64,000 nucleotides of DNA from Hanleya hanleyi (Eukaryota; Mollusca; Polyplacophora; Lepidopleurida; Hanleyidae): positions 1 to 64,000 of the forward strand of contig JAVTVY010017245.1 in NCBI GenBank assembly GCA_036873755.1, in the 5' to 3' direction. The notes below the pieces were generated by a model. That model was not told the DNA's origin. It saw only the letters and a list, made by a program, of their open reading frames with translations, and did not search any database. The translations under genes and the position numbers were made by a program. Below are positions 22,011-32,113 of the stretch, piece by piece. Every line of letters begins with the position of its first letter. Position 1 is the stretch's first letter.

Positions 22011-22740
22011 TGGATGGTCCATCTCTACACCAAATACCTTCCTTCATTGCCCCCAGAATGCTCACTTTCTCTACTACTCGTACTGATGACGTCACCAATT
22101 ACATCACAGATGCTGTGGACATTCCTCAAATCGTGGTCTCCACAAGATGACACCCCACGGGACGCATTCGGACCAAGGATGGTCCATCTCCACATCAAAT
22201 AGTTTCCTTCACTGCCCCAAAATGCTCACTTTCGCTAGTACTCGTGCTGATGACGTCACCAATAACGTCACAGATGCTGTGGACATCCCTCATATCGGGG
22301 TTTCCTCCCCGAAAGCTACAAGATGATACCCCACAGGACGCATTCGGACCAAGGATGGTCCATCTCTACACCAAATACCTTCCTTCACTGCCCCAAAATG
22401 TCCACTTTCGCTACTACTCGTACTGATGACGTCACCAATGACATCACAGATGCTGTGGACATCCCTTAAATCGGGGTCTACACCCCGAGAGCTACAAAAT
22501 GACACCTCCCACGACACATTCGGACCAAGGATGGTCCATCTCTACCCCAAACACACCCCCACGCACCCCCAAAATGACCATTTTACTTACTACACCCAAC
22601 TGCGCATGCGCAGATTGATGCGACTTGCAATAAAAAACACGCCATTCTGACTCTACCCCACAAAAGCTTCACTTTGACACCTCCCACGACCCATTTGGGC
22701 CAATAGTGGTCCATCTCTACCCCAAAAACACCCCCAAGCA
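22010..22740. repeat. Tandem repeats of about 165-180 bp with TGACGTCA sites, right arm
   Basis: Mirror of 13975-14690. Perfect TGACGTCA octamers lie at 22087, 22251 and 22427, one per unit, each next to CA(C)CAAT and CATCACAGATGCTGTGG-like sequence. GGACCAAGGATGGTCCATCT, itself containing an inverted GGACCA/TGGTCC, recurs in each unit. Confidence 0.7.
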
Positions 22741-22919
22741 CCCCAAAATGCCTGCTTTCTATACTACGGCCAGACTGCTCATGCGCAGAATATTGAAAAC
22801 GGACGGAACATTAGTCCAGTCGGATGCTCCTCCACGAGAGCTTCAAAATAAGACCTCATACGACACCATCGGACCACAAGGGTTCACCTAGACCCCAAAA
22901 CGTCCACCCAGCATGAACC

Positions 22920-23535
22920 TATCCACTGAGCCATTATGGGCCTATGGGCCTATACAGACCTCCGTGACTTTTTCAAAAAGATTCACCGCTTAGCTTCGGG
23001 ACCCCACCCATCGTGTTCTACGTGGTGAGACGTGAAAAACAAGACCAAACAACCCATATCGCAATGAACATGTGTGAATTGCCCAGTATGGACCTATCCC
23101 CCTGAGCCAGTATGGGCGTATGGGCCTATCCAGACCTCCGTGAACTTTTCGAAAAATTTCACCGCTTAACTTCGAGACCCCGCCCATCGTGTTCTACGTG
23201 GTGAGACGTGAAATACAAGACCAAACAACCCATACCGCAATGAACATGTGTGAATTTCCCAGTATGGACCTATCCCCCTGAGCCAGTATGGGCCTATGGG
23301 CCTATCCAGACTTCCGTGAGCTTTTCGAAAACTTTGACCGCTTAACTTCGAGACCCCACACATGGTCTTCTACGTGGTAAGACGTGAAAAACGAGACCAA
23401 ACAACCCATACCGCAATGAGCATGTGTGAATTTCCGAGTATGGACCTATCCCCCTGAGCCAGTATCCAGTCCTCCGTGAACTTTTCAAAAAATTTCACCG
23501 CTTAACTTCGGGACCCTTCCCATTGTATTTTTCGT
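22920..23535. repeat. About 176-bp tandem repeat, right arm (four units)
   Basis: Units are marked by CGCTTA(A/G)CTTCG(A/G)GACCC at about 22989, 23165, 23341 and 23502 (spacing 176, 176, 161). Each contains TACGTGGT(G/A)AGACGTGAAA and CCCCCTGAGCCAGTATGG. The mirrored left array has only two units. Confidence 0.75.
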
Positions 23536-24140
23536 GGTGAGACGTGAAAAACAAGACCAAACAACCCACAGTAAAATCCACAAAAAAAATGACCACCCCC
23601 ATACCCCATACAGGCATTTTCCCGTATAGATGCCAATGTGCGAATCAGGCCCCTATTGTAGAGGTAAAGTCCGTGTTCAGCTTTTTATAATTTTTTCTGG
23701 AGAAACTTTTACATACACTCACTCCCCCACCCTACCTCCCTCAGCAGATCCCGATAAGCCCGGGGGACCGATAGTAGCCCTTTTGGACATGGTTGATAGG
23801 GGCTTTCCCCTATTGTAGGGGTAAGGTCCGTGTTTCGCTTTTTATATTTTCGGGGAGAAATCCTCAATTTACATGCAACCACCCATTATTGGATGGCCCT
23901 GGAGGAGCGCTTCACTTTGACACCTCACTCGACCCAATCGGTCCACTAGGACTGCCGAAGATTGCCGAACATTCTCACGAAACCTGCGTTTTTGGGACTA
24001 CTTTCTGTCCGCGGAAGCAAACCGCATCACCGCCAGACCGCATCACCGCGGAGGAATCCCCTAACATGTCTAAACATGATCCAAGGTCAGATGATGGACG
24101 GAATGAGAGGATACAGGTCAGTACATGCTCAAGTGCACTC

Positions 24141-24195
24141 ATTGACCTTTGACCTCCCCACCTCCACGTGACCTCCGCAGAGGTCAAAGGTCAAT
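24141..24195. promoter_or_regulatory. Inverted pair of DR1 nuclear-receptor-like sites (hairpin)
   Basis: ATTGACCTTTGACCTC at 24141-24156 is the exact reverse complement of 24180-24195. Each arm is a DR1 element, two AGGTCA half-sites separated by one base (AGGTCAAAGGTCA), the type bound by RXR, HNF4 and COUP-TF family receptors. The 23-base loop contains another CACGTGACCT. It lies 50 bp outside the 11-kb inverted repeat. Binding is inferred from motif knowledge. Confidence 0.55.
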
Positions 24196-25573
24196 ATTAT
24201 ATTAAATGCACTTACTATACTACTACCGCCCTTTTTCAACTTAAACCTGAATACATAGGTGGCTGAAAACGGTAGGCCTACCTACTCTAAATGTTCATAT
24301 GTATTCCTGACGATGGCATAATCGCAGCCCAAATATAGAATTTTATATCACAACGACTTCCATTTTCGGGGTTACTTTCATCCGTACTTATTTTGGTGAA
24401 GAAATATTTTCATAGGCGAAATTTCCGTCTCATTTGCAGCTGGCCATGCACACTGCACATCCAATCAATCAATCATTCAAACAATCAATCAATCAATCAA
24501 CCAATCAGTCAGTTTATTGTACAACTCAGTTTATCAACACAGTGTGACAAAACAAAATATACAGCAGGATTTGAATTGTAACAATGATAATTGATACTTT
24601 TAGTCTGTTAGTTGTAGCTAAGAAGAATAATTCAGGTATAATACAATTTTCTGGAGACTGGAAAGATATTTATATATTAAGATCATGTAGACCCGGTGTT
24701 CTCGTTGATACCGTACCGGCACTACAACAGTCCATATTATATTGTATTAAATATATATACGGTGCATATATTTCGATCAGACTCTTTGTAGGAACAACAT
24801 GGAGTTCAGGTATGGAGTCTATTAATCACTCTGTCACGTGTGTCAGTTAAAAATATTTAATCTGTTTATCGCTTCAATTTCGTTATTTGGTTTCTAAGGG
24901 AAATGTAGGGTATTTCTCTGATGGATGTCTAAGAAAAATGGTATATTTCAAGAAAACTATTCGTCGTGTTTATTTTTGGAGAAAACTATTCCTCGTGTTT
25001 ATTTTTAAATAAAGCACATGGTTGCCGAGATATTTATGTGTGACAATAAAGTGATTCGCAAAAAAATTCAATCGCACTAATCACAGGTGCGAAACGTGCG
25101 TAACTGACACTTAATTTGGCCCGTGTTAAATCTTTCTGCGTGGGGGTCACATAAGATTATCGCATAATGTGGTTGATGCTAGGGAAAATGATCAGGTGTC
25201 ACATGATTAACACATACCGGTAGTGTTATTTGATTTAGTGTTATTACATTTATTAGGACCCCATCCCCCCAAATGGAACTCTAAGATTCGGCCTTCCGAA
25301 CAGTAACCATGCATGTACAGAGTTCTGCGGGTCTTCCCTGTTTTCAGTACTATGGATCATACAAAGTTCTCTCCCTTAGTCCACTGTCATTTGCACCGGA
25401 AAATTTTTATTCGAAAAGAATTCTGGGAAATTGCCCAAGTGTCCGCCATATTGATTTTGGGTATTTCTCTGATGGATGAAGAAATTTATATTCATGTTGA
25501 ATTACGTTAGCAAGTGACATTTTAACCCATAACATTGTGTTTTGTTTTCCCGGCGTTAAATCGACTATCAAAC
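24196..25573. repeat. Intergenic DNA with (CAAT)n microsatellite
   Basis: A CAATCAAT-type microsatellite runs at about 24462-24510. The rest shows no recognisable gene. The open frame at 24584-24850 has no recognisable domain. Confidence 0.5.
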
Positions 25574-25690
25574 ATGAGCGCACAGGACACAAAAAAGGCA
25601 AAGCGGAGGAAGATAAAGAAGGTGCCGGGGAAAGTTTCATCACTCGCCCTTCAAAATGAACAAGAAAACACTCCACGCATTGAAGCTGAG
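25574..25690 (+). CDS. Candidate first coding exon, basic N-terminus
   Basis: The ATG at 25574 has A at -3. It opens 39 codons that end exactly in phase at GAG/GTAAAAG, a good splice-donor context (GT at 25691). The predicted start 'MSAQDTKKAKRRKIKKVPGK' is strongly basic, like a nuclear-localisation segment, and is followed by a polar stretch ending 'PRIEAE'. I do not recognise the protein. No downstream exon was identified, and a frame continuing past the donor to 25759 is also open. Transcript data would decide it. Confidence 0.35.
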
Positions 25691-26239
25691 GTAAAAGTTC
25701 GCACAATATCAGAATATCCCCAAAGATTGATATGCATATATATGTTTTTCATTTCCTAAAACTTTCCATTTGTGTTTCTGTCCTGAAATAAAGGACATCA
25801 ACAATTTGAACATTCACAGCACAACACATCATTAAAATTTCGGATTGACAATGTGCAAAAGACAGTTTTACTGCGACTGTCACCAACATTTTTGTCCTGA
25901 ATCCACCTGTATCACAAATTCTCTGCTTGGTGGTGGTGTGTGTGTGGTGGAGGAGGTTGTTTTCAGGGTTGGTTGGGGAGTCCAATCCAGCTCAGATTAC
26001 TATCCTGGCTGCATTGCTGTCGGACAACAGATGTATGCATGTACCCGCATGCAGGTACGGTAACGATTCAACATACTTGTTTATGTACCATTATTTACAG
26101 ATGGATCATCACAATTGCGAGAGAGCTACACTTGAATGTACTTCAAGGTTTCACATTACCCATCATGGCCTCCATGATGCTAAAGTATGGTATATACCTT
26201 AGTTAGGGTGAACCCCATCAACTATACAATGTACATGTC

Positions 26240-26466
26240 ATGAGTTCCCATACGCAATGATCCACGGCAGTCTCTCCATCACTCACCTAACAGAAGAGCA
26301 CCTAACTTTTCTCCCAGGAGAGTTACTGATCACTCTCCTGAAAAATGAAAATGTTTTGGAGAGTAAAGCGAACAAGAGTGATCAATCTTGCAAAACAGTG
26401 ATCAGTCTCACAATGCAAGATATAGGAGCGTGACCAATAGCTCTCGCAAGTTTTACAAACAGGAGA
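26240..26466 (+). repeat. Dispersed repeat with GGAGAGT...GATCA blocks, copy 1
   Basis: CCCAGGAGAGT, CTGATCACTCTCCTG and GAGTGATCAA blocks recur in the same order at about 49370-49540. Both copies are diverged and non-coding. The hAT-like element at 26473 inserted at the end of this copy. Confidence 0.45.
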
Positions 26467-26472
26467 GACTAC

Positions 26473-27850
26473 CAGGGTTCGGCCCACGCTGGGCGGGAGC
26501 GCCCGGGACTAATTCCAGCCGCCCGGCACTAAAGCAAAAAAAATGATGCGCCCAGCACTCGAAAATGTCAGTAATTTTAATGGTACTTGCAAAAATATGT
26601 CGGCATTATACGTTTCCAGGTAGCTCTGCCATGTTTACCCTGGTCCACGCCACGCTTCCTCATCATCTGCCGTAAATTGTTCGAAATATACGGGAACCCT
26701 CGTGATCATGCTGATCGCTGTTAGCCGGTGGTATTGCGGAAGGCTACCGAAATCCCAGAATCTCGCGTCAGGCGAGCTGTGTTTGCCACGATGCGTGAAG
26801 GAAGCAAATCATTTGATCGGAGAATGGGGGTTGTTATTTCGTCTGCTACAAAGTTTTCCCGAGCCACAAATATCACTTGACATGTATTTTATAAATCATT
26901 GTCATGAAGCACCAAGCAACTTTGAAAAACTTCTTTTCACAGAAGCGCCAGAGGTCCAATTAAGGTAAATCTTTTGTTGGCGTTCAGTTGTTGTTGTTCT
27001 AAAACGTCAGCTTCCAAAAAATATTTTAATTATATCACACACGTGTGCGCTCGCTCGTACGTAATCAGTCTATTAGATCTACTACTATGAGATATAATAT
27101 GGCTAGTAGCTAATCTGAAGTTAACAGTACGCGTACACTTGAATCCAGTATTAAAATGGAGATTCCTGAGTAATCTATTTTTAGCCTAATTGACCATACA
27201 TTGTAACAGTTGACACACATTCCGATGGTATCCGTTTTCACTCGTCTGCTGGTCTTGGAGATTGGAGGCATATTATACTGGACGTTTTATATATCCAGCC
27301 TAAACAACATTGCATAATTTCTGCAGTCCAGTCATTAGTTTCTACCTTAAAAAGAAAAAAAAATTATGGATTTATAAAGAGAAAAATTACTAAATTTAAA
27401 CACAACAATGATTTTATTATCGGTTATTACTAAGAAATCGATTATAAAATCATTGTTGTGTTTTAAATTTAGTAATTTATAACCAGTTATTTTTTGTGTG
27501 TGCTTTATTGTTCATTGATTATTTTTATGTACTCTTCAGATGAGGCACCTTGAAGTTGAATGCCAAATAAATACATCCATAGAGAATATGGCTCTCTGGT
27601 GATTTGGTGATGTCTGATCCTGACCTTTCTCAATTCAAATTTGTGTATCTTTTCCAGTTTCCTGTATTTAGGACTAGAAACATTTACTTCTCAATTGCTC
27701 TGACAGAGCACCATTCCCTATGCTAATTTAAAAAAATCGCCTAAGGCCGAGAGCTGTCGGACTCTCCCCCCCTCAGTCGCTTCGCTCCTTCGATCGGTCG
27801 CTTCGCTCCCTCTGGTGCCTGGCACTAAATCATTTCTGGGCAGAACCCTG
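26473..27850. mobile_element. hAT-like element, 1.38 kb
   Basis: Terminal inverted repeats are CAGGGTTCGGCCCA (left) and CAGGGTTCTGCCCA (right, reverse complement), 13 of 14 identical. The directly adjoining 6-bp GACTAC occurs on both sides (26467-26472 and 27851-27856). CAGGG termini are typical of hAT elements, whose target duplication is normally 8 bp, so two flanking bases may have changed. An open frame at 26708-26968 has no recognisable transposase motif. A foldback at 27384-27478 lies inside. Probably non-autonomous. Confidence 0.55.
27384..27478. repeat. Foldback hairpin, about 39-bp arms
   Basis: The arm AAATTACTAAATTTAAACAC... (27384-27422) pairs with 27439-27478, with one- or two-base bulges, around a 16-base loop. 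A+T-rich, inside the hAT-like element. Confidence 0.7.
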
Positions 27851-27856
27851 GACTAC

Positions 27857-29060
27857 CACTGGTCATGTTTTTGTAGTGGCGAGTATACACGTGGGTAGTT
27901 GATGATCTGGCTGAGTTTTTGAAATCCTACGAAGCATTAGGCCTAGGACTGATGAGAAAACTTATCCATGCATACTCAAAATGTTGACCTACAATCACTG
28001 AACGTGGATCAGAACCTTTATTTTTTAATCACAGCGCCCTATGTGAACAGACAATCATAAAAACATATCCCCATGAGTTCCCTCCCTTAATTATGCCAAT
28101 GCCCCACCCAATGAGTGCCGCAAAAGCGACTTACAAATCACTGCTATCAGAATTTACATAATAAATAGAACCTTACGTAGAGGATTTCCGGATTTCCATA
28201 CTTTTATATATATATATTCAGCTACACATTACAAAGGAAAGCATCTTTCAAACTCAACAGCCAACTCATGTATAGACTGGAGTAAATCAGTTAGAATTCA
28301 GATTCCTAGCCACAGCTAATAGCTGACACTTGTTAGTTGCATATTTGCTGCATTCTAGAAGAAAGCATACCTCAGACGAACCCCCTCTGACATCCTCAAT
28401 AATTCCTAAATTACGCATTGTGCAAACTCTCTCATTAATTGGTGTATCGTTATACCTTCTATTTTCAATCAACAAGGAGTGAGCACTCATCGTAAACTTG
28501 CATTTAGGCTTGTCTGTTATTTACTGTATAAGATAAACATTAAACTGTCCTTGAATAATTGGTAGGTTCTCAATTTAATACCACTATTAATAAACAGGAA
28601 AATTTTCTCTATTGGGTAATATAATTGAGTTTACTCGGGTCTTTCCTATGTCATCTGACCACTTAGCTACCCCTTGCTTGATACATTTGCTGTAAGAGAA
28701 TGTTCACAGTTAGAGAGACAAACTGGATAACTTCAGAGTGTTTAACACAGTTTCCGCTGAACCCACCCAGGACTCCTGACCGCCAGTATGGAGGGAGCAG
28801 GATTCATGCCTATTCCTGTGGGTCGTAGCGCCGTTGCTGGCCTCCTTCATTGAAACAGCAGAGATTCACATTGTGTAACAGGGAGACGTCGTCTAATACT
28901 CCAGTTTCGAGTTCGGGAAAACAGTGGAACTACTCTTCATATAAGAAGTGACAAATAGAGATGTCTTGTGTGACTATGGCAGGGCCAGACTGCCTAGGAT
29001 GTGATGAAAAAACTTCTCCAGTGTTCATATTTATGAAACTAGTTCATTAAACTAAGTCTA
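27857..29060. other. No recognisable gene
   Basis: A+T-rich intergenic sequence with a short (TA)n run near 28208. The minus-strand open frame at 28287-28490 has no recognisable domain. Confidence 0.4.
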
Positions 29061-29073
29061 ATTCATCATGTTC

Positions 29074-29145
29074 ATAAGCAAAGTCACTCCGAATAAATTT
29101 AACCAACGCATATTTGTTAACTTTATTCGGAGTGACTTTGCTTAT
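29074..29145. repeat. Perfect 24-bp-arm hairpin
   Basis: ATAAGCAAAGTCACTCCGAA with four more bases (29074-29097) is the exact complement of 29122-29145, with a 24-base loop. Confidence 0.7.
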
Positions 29146-30307
29146 GCATTACAGGGGTAGAAATATTCAAAATCATCAGCCGGACATTTCGTCCTGCTGG
29201 TCAAAAAAAGTTGCCGGACATTTTCATCTTTGTCAGGACAAAAGCTATTGTCAGAAAAACTGATGTTTTGCTTCATTAAACTATTTCTGAGATTTGCTGA
29301 ACCAATCACAAATAAATTTCTCAAGCGACCTTTGCCTTTTACTTTTGGTTTATCTCTCACATATTAACTTCCAGAGCTGTAATCATACCATGGTCGATTT
29401 TTCTTAAAATCGTCCTTAAAATTTCATGTCACTGCCACGCTAGATGGCGGTGATGCAGGTAGAGCTTTTGGGGTTTTGTACTATTGCCGTATTGGGCAGT
29501 ATTTTCGATCTTTCTAATTCCCCTTGGTCACAGACTTTCTTTTACGTAAAGTCAAAGTTTTACAGACCCGTCATTTTGTTGACCGAACACGAGGTTTCCC
29601 TTCAATGTACATTTCATTCCATGTGACCGACCCGCTTCACCCGACGGCCTATAAATATTTTCAACTGCCTGACAAACAGCCGAGATGTAAAGTGCTCATA
29701 GACACATGGTAAATGTGGATGATGATGTCGATAATTCAGACCAATCAAAATGTAGGTCACGAGGAATGCCCTTTCAACATTCCATTCCTCAACAACAACA
29801 TCAAGCATGGCGAGTTGACTTTCGTTGAAATTTGCACATGAATTCGGGGAATAATACTAAGATGAAGCGGTTGCCTTTATAAGCGATCTCATAGCAGGTT
29901 TTGTATTTTCTAGAGATTCAGGACTGATAAACTGCATCGGACAAACCAATTTTACCGGACAGTACTGTTTTTTGCCTGACATGTCCGTTCCCTGCATTAT
30001 GCCAGGCTTATCAGTGGATCAACAACAAAACTAAGTCTATAAGAGAAGTGCACGCTGGTCCAAATCCTTTACATTTTTACAACAGAATTGTAAACGGCCT
30101 GGATCAGGCCCTGAGGATCCAATATTTTTTATCTCTGACTGGCATTCTGGCCCTACCAAAGCAGACTGTATGGATTAAATTGATCTCCCCACCCAGAAAA
30201 GTTTCATTTACCTCAACCATCATACCGCCGGTGTTGGCTTTTTTCCATATTTCACAAGCTGATTAATAAATTAATATCAGTACTCTTAATATTTTAGTTT
30301 AACTGCT
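29146..30307. other. No recognised gene; GCCGGACA-type repeat
   Basis: The minus strand at 29142-29360 and the plus strand near 29940-29990 carry CCGGACA(T/A)-rich sequence that looks like a dispersed repeat. Overlapping plus-strand frames at 29444-29712 have no domain I recognise. I cannot exclude an exon there. Confidence 0.35.
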
Positions 30308-31355
30308 TTAACCCTTTCGTACTTATACCGCCCAAAACCGGCCGGCACCGTATATACCCATAACGGCCGAAACCGGCTGCAATTGACCACCACGTAAAAA
30401 AATCGCCTCACAGTAAAATGTTCAAGTGAGGGTCGTCGGTAGTCCACATCGTTGGACAAGGAAATAGTCGACAATATACCTTCAAATTTTATTGTAAATC
30501 ATGCAATAAACGTATAACAAGTTTATTTTATTGAAGACGTACCTTCCTTGTGGTGAAAATTGAGAAAATCGGCGAAGAATTTGCCATTTTTTGACCATTT
30601 TCAACGCTATCAAAATCCCATTTCCCGCGGTAGAATGTTAGAGATATAGGTCTCATATTAAAGGTCATTTCCGGCTCTTTCGATCTATGATGAGTGATTT
30701 GATTGGATAGGATTGAATAACGAAGGATTTGATTGGATAGAGATGTCATCATCGTGACCAAATTGACCTCGACCGGGCTCTGTTAGTATCGCGAAGCCGA
30801 TTAGTTGAGAATGCGGTCATCGTGTGAGACAATGGCAGCGATTGGCCGGATGTGTGTCTGTGTGGGTGTTCAGTGCGTCGGAAAGAAAATGGCGTAGTTG
30901 GAAAGTTTGGCGAGCCGACTGTTGGGTTTACAATAGAAATAAAGCGTTCCTCGGATTTATATGTCGGATTAAAACCCACAGGAATGATGTACTGGTATTG
31001 TAGCACGATCGTCCGGTTGAAATGGGCGATCGTGATGAAATTTTTTTATGGAAACTCTCATTTGGCTGGGACATACTAACGCACGGTATGTTGCCGAAAT
31101 CAATTTTTTTTGTTTGTTTATTTATTTTTTTCGCCTGGTCATTCTATTTTAGACACAAATGGGCAGATATTTTGAAAGACAGATTAATTAAAGTATGGGC
31201 TCTCTGAAAATATATATATTTAGCGGGCTTTCAATCAAGCTACATGCAAATATCTTGCTTCAAAAAAGAGGGTCCATAACAAAATCCCCTCGCATGCATT
31301 TATCCGAACATACAAGGCTGACAAATGAGACTATCAGCAAGTAGCATAGGGTTAA
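30308..31355. mobile_element. Possible piggyBac-like non-autonomous element
   Basis: The left end is TTAACCCTTTCGTACTT and the right end, on the opposite strand, is TTAACCCTATGCTACTT, matching at 14 of 17 positions. Both include TTAA, the obligatory piggyBac target. Spacing is about 1.05 kb. No transposase frame is present. The terminal match is short, so chance pairing of two TTAACCC ends is possible. Confidence 0.35.
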
Positions 31356-31834
31356 TTAAGTCATTATGGCCTTCCAAAATGGCATGTTCTGTCCAGGAGA
31401 TAAAACGCAAGTTATTCTGGCGAAGAAGATTGTTTCAGACAGAGGGATGATAAGATGTCTCGATAGAAGTAAAATATTCTTTTGAAGAACAATAGGTTAT
31501 AATTGTTACTAAAGAACAGGGCTGGAGCCTAATAATCTGATTTTAATGAAACGGTAACAGAACGGATAAGAACGTTGAGATTTAAAGATTCACTGTAATT
31601 GAATTGCATTAAATTATTCCGTTCCAACAATAGAAAGAAGAACATACTGACAGGATTGTTTTTAGTAGTTATTTAAACGAAATTTGAACTCGAGAGAAAG
31701 CTAAATGTAGATGGTACAAAAGGTGGATGTAATGAAGTGGATGTTGTTTCGGACGGGAAAGCCTCTCCTCCAGATCCAACGAAATAATGACCATTCTGGA
31801 TATTTCGGCAGAAATAATAATGTTATTTGCGCTG

Positions 31835-31967
31835 AAAACTTACCTCACTTCCACTCTTTGCATTTCTTGTCTACAGGAAATATCACAGTAAGAATTTAAA
31901 TGACACAGTTATCTCCCCTGCTAGTCACCTGATTGCATAGCTACCCACAATTCTACTTCTTGTTCTA
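31835..31967 (+). repeat. DIRS left inverted terminal repeat
   Basis: Starts AAAACTTACCTCACTTCCAC and ends in ...CTACTTCTTGTTC. It is the reverse complement of 38058-38196 except for a few changes and a 4-base indel near the inner end. The 13 bases outside it (31822-31834) are unique to the left end and recur, complemented, in the internal complementary region. Confidence 0.9.
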
Positions 31968-32113
31968 CTGCTTCGTAGGGCTGGAAGTAAACATTGTCAA
32001 CTCCGTGAAAAAGTGCCTTTTCTAGCGAAACTACTCACAGTTGGATTACCTCAGACGTCTGATTTTCTGCAAGAAGCCCTTTGGGAAGTATTCTCTAAGT
32101 TATCAGCGTAAAA

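Larger units (their letters stand above)
12959..24090. mobile_element. 11.1-kb imperfect inverted repeat (mirror-image element or inverted duplication)
   Basis: Outer ends are CTGACCTTGGATCAT at 12959 and its complement ending at 24090. Matching blocks, left with right: 12959-13500 with 23540-24090; 13503-13800 with 22920-23530 (two against four units); 13800-14690 with 22010-22915; 14690-15609 with 20960-22010 (21-bp satellite); 15610-16048 with 19720-20128; 16333-17200 with 18380-19333 (zinc-finger gene). Differences are later insertions and array-length changes. I found no target-site duplication and no intact transposase. It could be a Polinton-like element with very long terminal repeats and a collapsed interior, or a head-to-head duplication of a gene-bearing repeat. 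The structure is certain; the origin is not. Confidence 0.8.
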
